Shown: piece by piece, positions 41,107 to 50,854 of the stretch
Layout: each line of letters starts with the position of its first letter
Position numbering within the stretch: the first letter of the stretch is position 1
Origin: Streptomyces tubercidicus
Lineage (GTDB): Bacteria > Actinomycetota > Actinomycetes > Streptomycetales > Streptomycetaceae
DNA length: 64,000 bases
Direction of reading: 5' to 3'
NCBI RefSeq assembly: GCF_027497495.1
Contig: NZ_CP114205.1
Span: forward strand, 4,464,001-4,528,000
Translations under genes and position numbers: made by a program
Notes under the pieces: generated by a model
The model's database searches: none
Told to the model about the DNA's origin: nothing
The model's input: the letters and a program-made list of their open reading frames with translations, nothing else

Positions 41107-42491
41107 TGCAGCTCGATCAACTCGCCGCCGCCGGGAGCGCGCTGGCCCAGGAAGACCTGTCGATGTTCGGCCGCGACCCGTGGTGGCTCGTCGTCATCAA
41201 GGCGGTCTTCTGCTTCGCGTTCCTGATGCTGACGGTGCTGTTCTCGATCGTCTGGGAACGCAAGGTCGTCGCATGGATGCAGCTGCGCATCGGCCCCAAC
41301 CGGCACGGCCCCTGGGGGATGCTGCAGTCCCTCGCCGACGGCATCAAGCTGATGCTGAAGGAGGACCTGGTCGTCAAGCGGGCCGACAAGCTGGTCTACC
41401 TCCTGGCGCCGGTGGTGGCGGCCATTCCGGCCTTCATGGCGATCGCGGTGATCCCCTTCGGGCCCGCGGGCAACGAGATCTCCATCTTCGGTGTCCGTAC
41501 CCCGATGCAGCTCACGGACCTGCCGATCGGCATCCTCTACATCCTGGCCACGGCCTCGGTCGGCATCTACGGGATCGTGCTGGCGGGCTGGTCCTCCGGC
41601 TCGACCTATCCGCTGCTCGGCGGGCTGCGCTCGTGCGCGCAGATGATCTCGTACGAGATCGCGATGGGGATGTCGTTCGCGGCGGTGTTCCTCTACTCCG
41701 GGTCGATGTCGACGTCGACCATCGTGGAGTCGCAGCAGAACCGGTGGTACATCCTGCTGCTGCCGGTGTCGTTCATCATCTACATCGTCGCGATGGTGGG
41801 TGAGACCAACCGCGCGCCGTTCGACATGCCGGAGTCCGAGGGCGACCTCGTCGGCGGCTTCAACACCGAGTACTCGTCCATCAAGTTCGCGATGTTCATG
41901 CTCGCCGAGTACATCAACATGGTGACCGTCTCGGCCGTCGCGATCACCCTCTTCCTGGGCGGCTGGCGGGCCCCCTGGCCGATCTCCACCTTCTGGGAAG
42001 GCGCGAACCACGGCTGGTGGCCGCTGCTCTGGTTCACGCTCAAGGTGCAGCTGCTGCTGTTCTTCTTCATCTGGCTGCGCGGCACCCTTCCCCGGGTGCG
42101 CTACGACCAGTTCATGAAGCTGGGCTGGAAGGTCCTCATCCCGGTCTCGCTGGTCTGGCTGATGCTGGTCGCCACCGTCCGGGCGCTGAAGAACGAGGGC
42201 TACAACTTCTCCCAGATCGTGCTGTACGTCGCGGGCAGCGCCGTCGTGCTGCTGCTGATCTCCCTCCTCGTGGACTTCTTCCGGCGTGCCGAGAAGGAGG
42301 AGGAGACGGACGGCGACGGGGCCTTCGACCCGATGGCCGGCGGCTTCCCCGTGCCGCCGCTGCCCGGACAGAGCCTTCCGCCGGTGCCGCGCCGCAGGCC
42401 GCGCCGGGAGCGGGAGTTGATTGTCAGTGGCGGGGTGGACACTGTCAGTGACGGAATCGGAAACGACGGAAAGGGGGGCGACGGTGCCTGA
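41103..42491 (+). CDS. nuoH: NADH-quinone oxidoreductase subunit H
   Basis: A 462-residue subunit with eight transmembrane helices. The quinone-binding loops are conserved (VERKVVAWMQLRIGPNRHGPWG-like WERKVVAWMQLRIGPN, ETNRAPFDMPESEGDLVGGFNTEYS). The C-terminal 75 residues are a charged, Pro-rich tail typical of actinobacteria. It links quinone reduction to proton pumping. The stop lies inside nuoI. Confidence 0.96.
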   Translation: MMQLDQLAAAGSALAQEDLSMFGRDPWWLVVIKAVFCFAFLMLTVLFSIVWERKVVAWMQLRIGPNRHGPWGMLQSLADGIKLMLKEDLVVKRADKLVYLLAPVVAAIPAFMAIAVIPFGPAGNEISIFGVRTPMQLTDLPIGILYILATASVGIYGIVLAGWSSGSTYPLLGGLRSCAQMISYEIAMGMSFAAVFLYSGSMSTSTIVESQQNRWYILLLPVSFIIYIVAMVGETNRAPFDMPESEGDLVGGFNTEYSSIKFAMFMLAEYINMVTVSAVAITLFLGGWRAPWPISTFWEGANHGWWPLLWFTLKVQLLLFFFIWLRGTLPRVRYDQFMKLGWKVLIPVSLVWLMLVATVRALKNEGYNFSQIVLYVAGSAVVLLLISLLVDFFRRAEKEEETDGDGAFDPMAGGFPVPPLPGQSLPPVPRRRPRRERELIVSGGVDTVSDGIGNDGKGGDGA

Positions 42492-43074
42492 GTTCCAGAA
42501 CCCCGTGGCCGGCTTCGGCGTGACCTTCAAGGCCATGTTCAAGAAGCGGCTGACCGAGCAGTATCCGGAGGAGAAGAAGCCGACGGCGCCGCGTTTCCAC
42601 GGCCGCCACCAGCTCAACCGGCATCCGGACGGGCTGGAGAAGTGCATCGGCTGCGAGCTGTGCGCCTGGGCCTGCCCGGCGGACGCGATCTATGTCGAGG
42701 GCGCGGACAACACCGACGAGGAGCGCTACTCCCCGGGCGAGCGCTACGGCCGCGTCTACCAGATCAACTATCTGCGCTGCATCCTGTGCGGTCTGTGCGT
42801 CGAGGCCTGCCCGACCCGCGCGCTGACCATGACCAATGAGTACGAACTCGCCGACCGGTCCCGTGAATCGCTCATCTACACCAAGGAAGAGCTGCTCGCG
42901 GGCCTGGAGGAGACCATGGTCGACAGCCCGCATGCGATCTACCCCGGCATGACGGAGAAGGACTACTACAAGGGCCTGGTGACCGAGGCCGCGCCGGGGA
43001 CGGTCCGTCAGACCGCCACCTCCAAGGGCGAGAAGGCCGACGGGAACTCTCAGGAGAAGGGGGCGCGCGCATGA
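42484..43074 (+). CDS. nuoI: NADH-quinone oxidoreductase subunit I
   Basis: A 196-residue subunit from GTG 42484, after GGGGGGCGAC. Earlier in-frame GTGs (42421, 42448) lie inside nuoH. Two [4Fe-4S] motifs, CIGCELCAWACP and CILCGLCVEACP, bind clusters N6a and N6b. The N-terminal helix contacts the membrane. C-terminal 35 residues are variable. Confidence 0.95.
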   Translation: MPEFQNPVAGFGVTFKAMFKKRLTEQYPEEKKPTAPRFHGRHQLNRHPDGLEKCIGCELCAWACPADAIYVEGADNTDEERYSPGERYGRVYQINYLRCILCGLCVEACPTRALTMTNEYELADRSRESLIYTKEELLAGLEETMVDSPHAIYPGMTEKDYYKGLVTEAAPGTVRQTATSKGEKADGNSQEKGARA

Positions 43075-43943
43075 CCGGCCTCGCCGCCGCGGCCTCCATG
43101 ACGTCCACGGGGGAGGCCGTGCAGTTCTGGATCCTGGGCAGCGTCGCCGTCATCGGCGCGCTGTGCACGATCCTGATGAGGCGCGCGGTGCACAGCGCGC
43201 TCTCGCTCGCCGGGACCATGATCGTCCTGGCGGTCTTCTACCTCGCCAACGGCGCCTACTTCCTCGGCGTCGTCCAGATCGTCGTCTACACCGGCGCGAT
43301 CATGATGCTGTTCCTGTTCGTCGTCATGCTGGTCGGTGTCACCGCGGCGGACTCCCTCAAGGAGACGCTCAAGGGCCAGCGCTGGCTCGCCGCCGGTGCG
43401 GGCCTCGGCTTCGGCATCCTGCTGATCGCCGGTATCGGCAACGCCTCGCTCAAGGAGTTCAACGGCCTGGGCGAGGCCAACGCCGGCGGCAATGTGCAGG
43501 GCCTGGCGGCGCTGATCTTCACCAAGTACGTCTTCGCCTTCGAAGTCACCGGCGTGCTGCTGATCACGGCGGCGGTCGGCGCGATGGTGCTCACCCACCG
43601 GGAGCGCACGGAGCGCGCGAAGACCCAGCGGGAGCAGTCCGAGGCGCGTATCCGCGAGGGCAAGCAGGTGCCGCCGCTGCCCGCACCGGGGGTCTACGCC
43701 CGGCACAACGCCGTGGACATCCCGGGCCTGTTGCCCGACGGCACGGTGTCCGAGCTCAGCGTCAATCCGACGCTGCGGGGGCGCGGCCAGATCCGGGATG
43801 TCTCCGTGGCGTCGCTCGCCGAGCTGAAGGCGCTGGAGCGGCGCTCCGAGGACTGGCTGGGCCGTGGCTCCGAGGACGAGCCCGGCCCGTCGTCGTCCGG
43901 TGGCCCGGCGTCGAAGGAGCACAAGGAGGGGGCCAAGAAATGA
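43071..43943 (+). CDS. nuoJ: NADH-quinone oxidoreductase subunit J
   Basis: A 290-residue subunit with five transmembrane helices in the first 180 residues (YLANGAYFLGVVQIVVYTGAIMMLFLFVVML is the conserved pi-bulge helix region). The longer C-terminal extension is charged and likely cytoplasmic. It overlaps nuoI by ATGA and nuoK by ATGA. Confidence 0.95.
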   Translation: MTGLAAAASMTSTGEAVQFWILGSVAVIGALCTILMRRAVHSALSLAGTMIVLAVFYLANGAYFLGVVQIVVYTGAIMMLFLFVVMLVGVTAADSLKETLKGQRWLAAGAGLGFGILLIAGIGNASLKEFNGLGEANAGGNVQGLAALIFTKYVFAFEVTGVLLITAAVGAMVLTHRERTERAKTQREQSEARIREGKQVPPLPAPGVYARHNAVDIPGLLPDGTVSELSVNPTLRGRGQIRDVSVASLAELKALERRSEDWLGRGSEDEPGPSSSGGPASKEHKEGAKK

Positions 43944-44239
43944 GCCCGGTCTACTACCTCTATCTCGCCGCCCTGTTGTTCACCATCGGCGCGGCCGGGG
44001 TGCTGATCAGGCGGAACGCCATCGTGGTGTTCATGTGCATCGAGCTGATGCTCAACGCCTGCAATCTCGCCTTCGTCACCTTCTCGCGGATGCACGGGAA
44101 TCTGGACGGCCAGATCATCGCCTTCTTCACGATGGTCGTCGCCGCGGCCGAGGTCGTGGTCGGTCTGGCGATCATCGTGTCGATCTTCCGCACCCGTCAT
44201 ACGGCCTCGGTCGACGACGCCAGCCTGATGAAGCTGTAA
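43940..44239 (+). CDS. nuoK: NADH-quinone oxidoreductase subunit K
   Basis: A 99-residue subunit with three helices. FMCIELMLNACNLAFV and AAAEVVVGLAIIVSIFR carry the two conserved membrane Glu residues of the proton path. It is placed between NuoJ and the antiporter-like subunits. Confidence 0.96.
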   Translation: MSPVYYLYLAALLFTIGAAGVLIRRNAIVVFMCIELMLNACNLAFVTFSRMHGNLDGQIIAFFTMVVAAAEVVVGLAIIVSIFRTRHTASVDDASLMKL

Positions 44240-44252
44240 GGGGTCGCACAAA

Positions 44253-46160
44253 GTGGAGAACTTGATCGCGCTGCTTGTCGCGGCACCGCTGGTCGGTGCG
44301 GCACTGCTGCTGTGCGGTGGCAATCGACTCGACCGCACCGGCCACTTGATCGGCACATTCTTCTCGGTGGCGTCGTTCGCCGTCGGGGTGGTGCTCTTCG
44401 CCGATATGCTCGGGCGGGGCGCCGAGGACCGTGCCCTGCATCAGCATCTGTTCAGCTGGATCCCGGTCGGCGGCTTCCAGGCCGACGTCGCCTTCCAGCT
44501 CGACCAGCTGTCCATGACGTTCGTCCTGCTGATCACCGGTGTCGGCTCGCTGATCCACATCTATTCGATCGGCTATATGGAGCACGACGAGCGGCGCCGC
44601 CGCTTCTTCGGCTACCTCAATCTCTTCCTCGCGGCGATGCTGCTGCTCGTCCTCGCCGACAACTACCTTCTGCTGTACGTCGGCTGGGAGGGCGTCGGCC
44701 TCGCCTCGTACCTGCTCATCGGCTTCTGGCAGCACAAGCCGAGCGCGGCCACCGCCGCCAAGAAGGCGTTCCTGGTCAACCGCGTCGGCGATATGGGCCT
44801 GTCCATCGCGATCATGCTGATGTTCACGACGTTCGGGACCTTCGCCTTCGGCCCGGTCCTCGCCGCCACCGGCACGATGACATCAGGCGCTGCCGCGCCG
44901 GGCTCCGAGGGCAAGCTGACCGCCCTCGGGCTGCTGCTGCTGCTGGCCGCCTGCGGCAAGTCGGCGCAGGTACCGCTCCAGTCCTGGCTCGGGGACGCGA
45001 TGGAGGGCCCGACCCCGGTCTCGGCCCTGATCCACGCCGCCACGATGGTCACCGCCGGGGTGTATCTGATCACCCGCTCCGGGGCGATCTTCAATGCCGC
45101 CCCGACCGCCCAGCTGGCGGTCGTCGTGGTCGGTGCGGTCACGCTCCTCTTCGGTGCGATCGTCGGTTGCGCCAAGGACGACATCAAGAAGGCGCTGGCC
45201 GGTTCGACGATGTCGCAGATCGGCTACATGATCCTGGCCGCCGGCCTCGGTCCGATCGGCTACGCCTTCGCGATCATGCACCTGGTCACCCACGGCTTCT
45301 TCAAGGCGGGCCTCTTCCTCGGCGCCGGTTCCGTGATGCACGGGATGAACGACGAGGTGGACATGCGCCGTTACGGCGGCCTGCGGAAGTACATGCCGGT
45401 CACGTTCGTCACCTTCGGCCTCGGCTATTTGGCGATCATCGGCTTCCCGGGGCTGTCCGGCTTCTTCTCCAAGGACAAGATCATCGAGGCGGCGTTCGCC
45501 AAGGGCGGCACCGAGGGCTGGATCCTCGGCGGCGCGGCCCTGCTGGGCGCCGCGATCACCGCGTTCTACATGACACGGGTGATGCTGATGACCTTCTTCG
45601 GCGAGAAGCGCTGGGACCCCAGCGAGGTGCATCCGCACGAGTCGCCGAAGGTCATGACGCTCCCGATGATCGTGCTGGCCCTCGGATCGGTCTTCGCGGG
45701 CGGGCTGTTCAGCGTCAACGAGGCCTTTGTGAAGTGGCTGGAGCCGGTCACCTCGTTCGCCCACGGCCACCCGCCGGTCAGTGCCACCACGGTCACCGCC
45801 GCGACGATCGTGGTGCTGCTCATCGGGGTCGGCATCGCCTGGGGGATGTACGGCCGCAAGCCCGTGCCGGCCCTGGCCCCGCGCGGCTCGCTGCTGACCC
45901 GGGCCGCCCGCCGCGATCTGCTCCAGGACGACTTCAACGACCTCGTGTTCGTGCGCGGCGGCCAGGAGCTCACCGGCACCCTCGTCCAGCTCGACCGCAC
46001 CCTCGTGGACGGCGCGGTCAACGGCACGGCGGCGTCGATGGGCGGACTCTCCGGCCTGCTGCGCCGGTTGCAGACCGGATTCGTCCGTTCGTACGCGGTC
46101 CAGATGCTGGGCGGGGCCGCCGTTCTCGTCGCCGCGACCCTGCTGATGAGGGGAGTCTGA
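44253..46160 (+). CDS. nuoL: NADH-quinone oxidoreductase subunit L
   Basis: A 635-residue antiporter-like proton pump subunit from GTG 44253. LLLYVGWEGVGLASYLLIGFW, QVPLQSWLGDAMEGPTPVSALIHAATMVTAGVYL and FKAGLFLGAGSVMHG are conserved, including the key Glu and Lys of the channel. The long lateral helix of the C-terminal part is implied by family length. Confidence 0.96.
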   Translation: MENLIALLVAAPLVGAALLLCGGNRLDRTGHLIGTFFSVASFAVGVVLFADMLGRGAEDRALHQHLFSWIPVGGFQADVAFQLDQLSMTFVLLITGVGSLIHIYSIGYMEHDERRRRFFGYLNLFLAAMLLLVLADNYLLLYVGWEGVGLASYLLIGFWQHKPSAATAAKKAFLVNRVGDMGLSIAIMLMFTTFGTFAFGPVLAATGTMTSGAAAPGSEGKLTALGLLLLLAACGKSAQVPLQSWLGDAMEGPTPVSALIHAATMVTAGVYLITRSGAIFNAAPTAQLAVVVVGAVTLLFGAIVGCAKDDIKKALAGSTMSQIGYMILAAGLGPIGYAFAIMHLVTHGFFKAGLFLGAGSVMHGMNDEVDMRRYGGLRKYMPVTFVTFGLGYLAIIGFPGLSGFFSKDKIIEAAFAKGGTEGWILGGAALLGAAITAFYMTRVMLMTFFGEKRWDPSEVHPHESPKVMTLPMIVLALGSVFAGGLFSVNEAFVKWLEPVTSFAHGHPPVSATTVTAATIVVLLIGVGIAWGMYGRKPVPALAPRGSLLTRAARRDLLQDDFNDLVFVRGGQELTGTLVQLDRTLVDGAVNGTAASMGGLSGLLRRLQTGFVRSYAVQMLGGAAVLVAATLLMRGV

Positions 46161-46163
46161 GCC

Positions 46164-47822
46164 ATGTCGTTCCCCCTGCTGACGGCGGTGGCCGTGGTAC
46201 CGGCGGTCGGTGCGATCGCCACCGCCGCGCTGCCCGCCGCCAAGCGCACCGCGGCCAAATGGCTCGCGCTGCTGTTCTCGCTGGCCACCTTCGCGCTGGC
46301 CCTGGTCGTCGCGTTCCGCTTCGACCCGGGCGCGAAGGGCCCCTTCCAGCTCACCGAATCCCATGCCTGGATCAGCGACTTCGGCGTCCGCTACGAACTC
46401 GGCGTGGACGGCATCGCGGTCGCCCTGATCGCGCTGACCACCCTGCTGATCCCCTTCGTCATCCTGGCGGGCTGGCATGACGCCGACCCCCTGGAAGAGG
46501 CCGAGCCCAACCGGCGCTGGCGGCCCACCCAGGGCTTCTTCGCGCTGATCCTGGCGGTCGAGGCGATGGTGGTGCTCTCCTTCGAGGCCACCGATGTCTT
46601 CCTCTTCTACATCTTCTTCGAAGCCATGCTGATCCCGATGTACTTCCTCATCGGCGGCTTCGGGGACCGTGCGGGCGGGGACGGCGAGGAGCAGGAAGCG
46701 GGCCGGCGGTCGTACGCCGCGGTCAAGTTCCTGCTCTACAACCTGGCCGGCGGACTGATCATGCTGGCCGCCGTGATCGGGCTGTACGCCGTCACCGCCG
46801 ACCAGCTCGGCAGCGGCACCTTCTCGCTCCAGCAGATCGTCGAGGCACGGGCGGCCGGAAAGCTGGACATCGGCACCGGCACGGAGCGGCTGCTCTTCCT
46901 CGGCTTCTTCTTCGCCTTCGCGGTGAAGGCGCCGCTGTGGCCGCTGCACACCTGGCTGCCGGGCGCCATGGGCGAGTCGACGGCGCCGGTCGCGGTGCTG
47001 ATCACCGCGGTGGTCGACAAGGTCGGCACGTTCGCGATGCTCCGCTTCTGCCTCCAGCTGTTCCCGGAGGCCAGCAGCTGGGCGACGCCCGTCATCCTGG
47101 TGCTCGCGCTGATCAGCGTGCTCTACGGGGCGCTGCTGGCGGTCGCCCAGCGGGACATCAAGCGGCTGATCGCCTATGCCTCGATCTCCCACTTCGGCTT
47201 CATCATCCTGGGCATCTTCGCGATGACCACCCAGGGCCAGAGCGGCGCGACGCTCTACATGGTCAACCACGGCATCTCGACCGCCGCCCTGATGCTGGTG
47301 GCCGGGTTCCTGATCAGCCGCCGCGGCTCGCGCCTGATCGGGGACTTCGGCGGTGTCCAGAAGGTCGCCCCGGTCCTCGCCGGGACGTTCCTGATCGGCG
47401 GTCTCGCGACCCTGTCGCTGCCCGGTCTGGCGCCGTTCGTCAGCGAATTCCTGGTCCTGGTCGGCACGTTCAGCCGCTATCCGGTGATCGGGATCATCGC
47501 GACCCTGGGCATCGTCCTCGCCGCGCTGTACGTCCTCGTGCTCTACCAGCGGACGATGACCGGGCCGGTGAAGACCGAGGTGAAGAGCATGCCGGACCTC
47601 CGGGTGCGGGAGCTGGTGGTGGTGGCGCCGCTGATCGCGCTGCTGCTCTTCCTCGGGGTGTATCCCAAGCCGCTCACCGACCTCATCGATCCGGCGGTCG
47701 GCCACACCCTGTCCGTCGTGGACAAGAAGGACCCCAAGCCCACCGTGCAGGTGGACGCCGTGCCCGGTCAGGGCCGGCCCGGCCATACCGTGCATGATCA
47801 AGATGTGGAGGCCGCGAAGTGA
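46164..47822 (+). CDS. nuoM: NADH-quinone oxidoreductase subunit M
   Basis: A 552-residue antiporter-like subunit. FYIFFEAMLIPMYFLIG holds the conserved Glu, and KAPLWPLHTWLPGAMGESTAPVAVLI the channel Lys and loop. It ends in a 25-residue polar tail. It starts three bases after nuoL and overlaps nuoN. Confidence 0.96.
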   Translation: MSFPLLTAVAVVPAVGAIATAALPAAKRTAAKWLALLFSLATFALALVVAFRFDPGAKGPFQLTESHAWISDFGVRYELGVDGIAVALIALTTLLIPFVILAGWHDADPLEEAEPNRRWRPTQGFFALILAVEAMVVLSFEATDVFLFYIFFEAMLIPMYFLIGGFGDRAGGDGEEQEAGRRSYAAVKFLLYNLAGGLIMLAAVIGLYAVTADQLGSGTFSLQQIVEARAAGKLDIGTGTERLLFLGFFFAFAVKAPLWPLHTWLPGAMGESTAPVAVLITAVVDKVGTFAMLRFCLQLFPEASSWATPVILVLALISVLYGALLAVAQRDIKRLIAYASISHFGFIILGIFAMTTQGQSGATLYMVNHGISTAALMLVAGFLISRRGSRLIGDFGGVQKVAPVLAGTFLIGGLATLSLPGLAPFVSEFLVLVGTFSRYPVIGIIATLGIVLAALYVLVLYQRTMTGPVKTEVKSMPDLRVRELVVVAPLIALLLFLGVYPKPLTDLIDPAVGHTLSVVDKKDPKPTVQVDAVPGQGRPGHTVHDQDVEAAK

Positions 47823-49471
47823 GTTCCGTGGCAAGTGTCCACAGCCTGTGGACAGCGGCGGCCGGTGCACCGGGCAAGATCCCCGCGCCGCATATCGAGT
47901 ACACCCAGCTGGCGCCGACGCTGATCGTCCTGGGCGCGGCGGTGCTCGGCATCGTCATCGAGGCGTTCGTGCCGCGCCGCCACCGCTACTACTCCCAGCT
48001 GCTGCTGGCCCTGGTCGCGCTGGCGGCCGGGTTCGCCGCGGTGATCGGGCTGGCGGCCGGCGGCTTCGGCTCGTCCAAGGCGCATATCGCCGCCATGGGC
48101 GCCCTCGCCGTCGACGGGCCCGCGCTGTTCCTGCAGGGCACCATCCTGCTGGTGTCCCTGGTCGCGGTCTTCACCTTCGCCGAGCGCCGGCTCGACCCGG
48201 CGGCGCACGGCAACCGCGTGGACTCCTTCGCGGCGCAGCCCGCGGCCGTCCCCGGCGGCGCCGCCGAACAGGCCGCGGTCAAGGCGGGGTTCACCACCAC
48301 CGAGGTCTTCCCGATCCTGCTGTTCGCGGTCGGCGGCATGCTGGTCTTCCCGGCGGCCAACGACCTGCTGACCCTCTTCATCGCGCTGGAGGTCTTCTCC
48401 CTCCCGCTGTACATCCTGTGTGCGCTGGCCCGCCGCCAGCGGCTGCTGTCGCAGGAGGCCGCGGTGAAGTACTTCCTCCTCGGCGCCTTCTCCTCCGCCT
48501 TCCTGCTGTTCGGCGTGGCCCTGCTGTACGGCTACGCGGGCACGGTCACCTACGCCGGGATCGCCGAGGTGATCTCCGACGGTGCCAAGCAGATCGATCC
48601 GGCGCTGGCCGGCACGATGGGCAATGACGCGCTGCTGCTGATCGGGGCGGCGCTGGTGCTGATGGGGCTGCTGTTCAAGGTCGGCGCGGTCCCGTTCCAT
48701 ATGTGGACGCCGGACGTCTACCAGGGCGCACCGACCCCGGTCACCGGCTTCATGGCGGCCGCCACCAAGGTCGCGGCCTTTGGCGCGCTGCTGCGTCTGC
48801 TGTATGTCGTCCTGCCGGGGATGCGCTGGGACTGGCAGCCGGTGATGTGGGGCGTCGCGATCCTCACGATGCTGGGCGGGGCGATCGTCGCCATCACCCA
48901 GACCGATATCAAGCGGCTGCTGGCCTACTCCTCCATCGCGCACGCCGGCTTCCTCCTGGCCGGTGTCCTCGCCACCAGCGAGGAGGGCATCTCCTCGGTG
49001 CTCTTCTACCTCGGCGCCTACTCCTTCGTGACCCTCGGCGCGTTCGCCGTGGTCACCCTGGTGCGGGATGCCGGCGGTGAGGCCACCGCGCTGTCCAAGT
49101 GGGCCGGGCTCGGCCGCCGTTCACCGCTGGTGGCCGCGGTCTTCGCGGTCTTCCTGCTGGCCTTCGCGGGCATCCCGCTGACCTCCGGGTTCGCCGGTAA
49201 GTTCGCGGTCTTCAAGGCGGCGGCGCAGGGCGGCGCGGGCTGGCTGGTGGTGGTCGGTGTGCTCTCGTCGGCCATCGCCGCGTTCTTCTACATCCGCGTC
49301 ATCGTGCTGATGTTCTTCAACGAGCCCAAGGCGGACGGCCCGACCGTCGCGGTGCCCAGCCCGCTGACGACCACGGCCATCGCCATCGGTGTCGCGGTCA
49401 CCCTGGTGCTCGGCCTGGCGCCGCAGTACTTCCTCGATCTGGCCGGTCAGGCCGGGGTCTTCGTGCGCTGA
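47819..49471 (+). CDS. nuoN: NADH-quinone oxidoreductase subunit N
   Basis: A 550-residue antiporter-like subunit from GTG 47819. ALEVFSLPLYILCALAR, KVGAVPFHMWTPDVYQGAPTPVTGFMA and RLLAYSSIAHAGF are conserved. It is the last gene of the operon and is followed 23 bases later by a strong hairpin. Confidence 0.96.
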   Translation: MSSVASVHSLWTAAAGAPGKIPAPHIEYTQLAPTLIVLGAAVLGIVIEAFVPRRHRYYSQLLLALVALAAGFAAVIGLAAGGFGSSKAHIAAMGALAVDGPALFLQGTILLVSLVAVFTFAERRLDPAAHGNRVDSFAAQPAAVPGGAAEQAAVKAGFTTTEVFPILLFAVGGMLVFPAANDLLTLFIALEVFSLPLYILCALARRQRLLSQEAAVKYFLLGAFSSAFLLFGVALLYGYAGTVTYAGIAEVISDGAKQIDPALAGTMGNDALLLIGAALVLMGLLFKVGAVPFHMWTPDVYQGAPTPVTGFMAAATKVAAFGALLRLLYVVLPGMRWDWQPVMWGVAILTMLGGAIVAITQTDIKRLLAYSSIAHAGFLLAGVLATSEEGISSVLFYLGAYSFVTLGAFAVVTLVRDAGGEATALSKWAGLGRRSPLVAAVFAVFLLAFAGIPLTSGFAGKFAVFKAAAQGGAGWLVVVGVLSSAIAAFFYIRVIVLMFFNEPKADGPTVAVPSPLTTTAIAIGVAVTLVLGLAPQYFLDLAGQAGVFVR

Positions 49472-49494
49472 GCAGCGGCGGCGCGGTACGGCAA

Positions 49495-49537
49495 CGGCCG
49501 CCGCCCGGAGCCCTCGGGGGGTTCCGGGCGGCGGCCG
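49495..49537. terminator. 15-bp perfect hairpin at the end of nuo
   Basis: Arms 49495-49509 and 49523-49537 are exact complements around a 13-base loop. It closes the nuo operon and may also stop the convergent lipoprotein gene. Confidence 0.88.
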
Positions 49538-49554
49538 TGTACGTGGCGCGGCGG

Positions 49555-50034
49555 TCAGCTCTTGGGCATGCCCGGCATCTGCGGCATGTCCGGGATCTTC
49601 ACGCTGCCGTCGCTGGACTTGGTGTACTTCTCGGTGGGGCCGTTCTTCCAGTCGACGGTCAGGGTCTTGCCGTCCGCGCCGGGCTTGAGGGTGCCCATGG
49701 TGCGGGTGGTGTCCCCGTCGGTGCACTTGACCGCGGCCATCGTCATCCCGGCCATCTCCTGGACCTTGCCCAGACAGGCGGCCTTGTGGCCGTTGCTGAA
49801 CGCGACGGTGCCCTTCTGGATCACGAGGATCAGCGGGCTCTTCTCGGTGCCCGCCTTCCAGGCGCCCTCGAACGCGGCGGCGTCCGCGGGCTTGTCCGGA
49901 GTCGACGGCGGCTGCTCCGGCGACTTGCTCGGCTTGCTGTCGTTGCCGTTGTCGTTGCCGCCGCTGCTTCCGCAACCGCTGAGCAGCATCGCGGCGATGG
50001 CTGCCGCCCCGGCGATCTGCGCTGCCTTGCGCAC
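49555..50034 (-). CDS. Small lipoprotein
   Basis: A 159-residue protein with a lipobox (AAMLLSGC) after a short basic start, then an Asn/Ser/Pro-rich linker and a beta-rich domain (FEGAWKAGTEKSPLILVIQKGTVAF, TLTVDWKNGPTEKYTK). Two further Cys may form a disulfide. It would be anchored outside the membrane. It is Met/Pro-rich at the end (PDMPQMPGMP), which recalls metal-binding tails, but this is weak. No family is recognised. Confidence 0.75.
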   Translation of the reverse strand: MRKAAQIAGAAAIAAMLLSGCGSSGGNDNGNDSKPSKSPEQPPSTPDKPADAAAFEGAWKAGTEKSPLILVIQKGTVAFSNGHKAACLGKVQEMAGMTMAAVKCTDGDTTRTMGTLKPGADGKTLTVDWKNGPTEKYTKSSDGSVKIPDMPQMPGMPKS

Positions 50035-50203
50035 GTACGTCTCCTCCGTTGGGGGTCAGGAGACGTGAGGCTAGCAGCGGCTCCGGTGGCGTCCGCGCCG
50101 TCGCCCGGGATTGCGGCGGCGCCGGTACGGAGTTGGTGTGGGGCTGTGACGTGGCGGCGCCCCGCGGCGGCCGGACGGGAGGTCCGCGGCCGGCCGCCGC
50201 GGT

Positions 50204-50854
50204 TCAGCCGGAGCCGCCCTCCGCCGCCGCCTTGTCCTGGCGCACCGCACGCTGCACCGCCCGCGCCATCCACAGCTCCCGCGCCAACCGCTTCATCTCC
50301 CGGCGTACGGGACGGTGGTCGCGGCCGAGCGGGAGGCGGCGGTCCAGATCGGTCACCGAGGCCAGCGCGGCGATCACCCGGCTCCGGCGGTCCGGGAACC
50401 CGGCGTCGCGCGCCCCGGCGAACCGGTCCCGGGCCGGTCCGGCGAGATCCACCGCCCCGGACGGGAAGCGTTCGTACGGGAACAGGCCCAGGGCGCGCCG
50501 GGTCTCCCTGCGCAGGGCGCCGCGCTCCTCCAGCCGGCGCACACACAGCTCCTGGACCGGCCGGCCGGCCCGGCGCACCCAGCGCTCCGCCTTGACGCCT
50601 CGGCCCCGCTTGTCCGGACGGGGCAGCGCCGCCAGCACGCCGTCCAGCACCGGATCATCCAGCGGCAGCGGCTGGATCACCGTGATCCGGTCGCCGCTCC
50701 CGACGGTGATCCGCCCGGCCTGCTCCAGATCGGCCAGCGCCGCGCCCGCCAGCCCGTACCGCAGGTACCGGGGGTTGCCCTGGAACCGGCCGCGGACCGG
50801 TTCCAGGGCGAGCAGCAGCAGCTCCTCCGGCAGGGTGAGCGGGGCGCCGGTCAT
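50204..50854 (-). CDS. GPP34/GOLPH3-family protein
   Basis: A 216-residue protein. LTLPEELLLLALEPVRGRFQ, YLRYGLAGAALADLEQAGRI and a helical C-terminal end fit the GPP34 family (phosphoinositide-binding Golgi protein in eukaryotes; abundant and poorly understood in Streptomyces). Its start overlaps fahA's stop by four bases, so they are co-transcribed. The function is unknown. Confidence 0.82.
   Translation of the reverse strand: MTGAPLTLPEELLLLALEPVRGRFQGNPRYLRYGLAGAALADLEQAGRITVGSGDRITVIQPLPLDDPVLDGVLAALPRPDKRGRGVKAERWVRRAGRPVQELCVRRLEERGALRRETRRALGLFPYERFPSGAVDLAGPARDRFAGARDAGFPDRRSRVIAALASVTDLDRRLPLGRDHRPVRREMKRLARELWMARAVQRAVRQDKAAAEGGSG

Noticed and set aside
44883..47870. 995-codon minus-strand ORF
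   Set aside because: It is the antisense shadow of nuoL and nuoM, rich in Asp/Arg/Gln/His as expected for complement reading of GC-rich genes.
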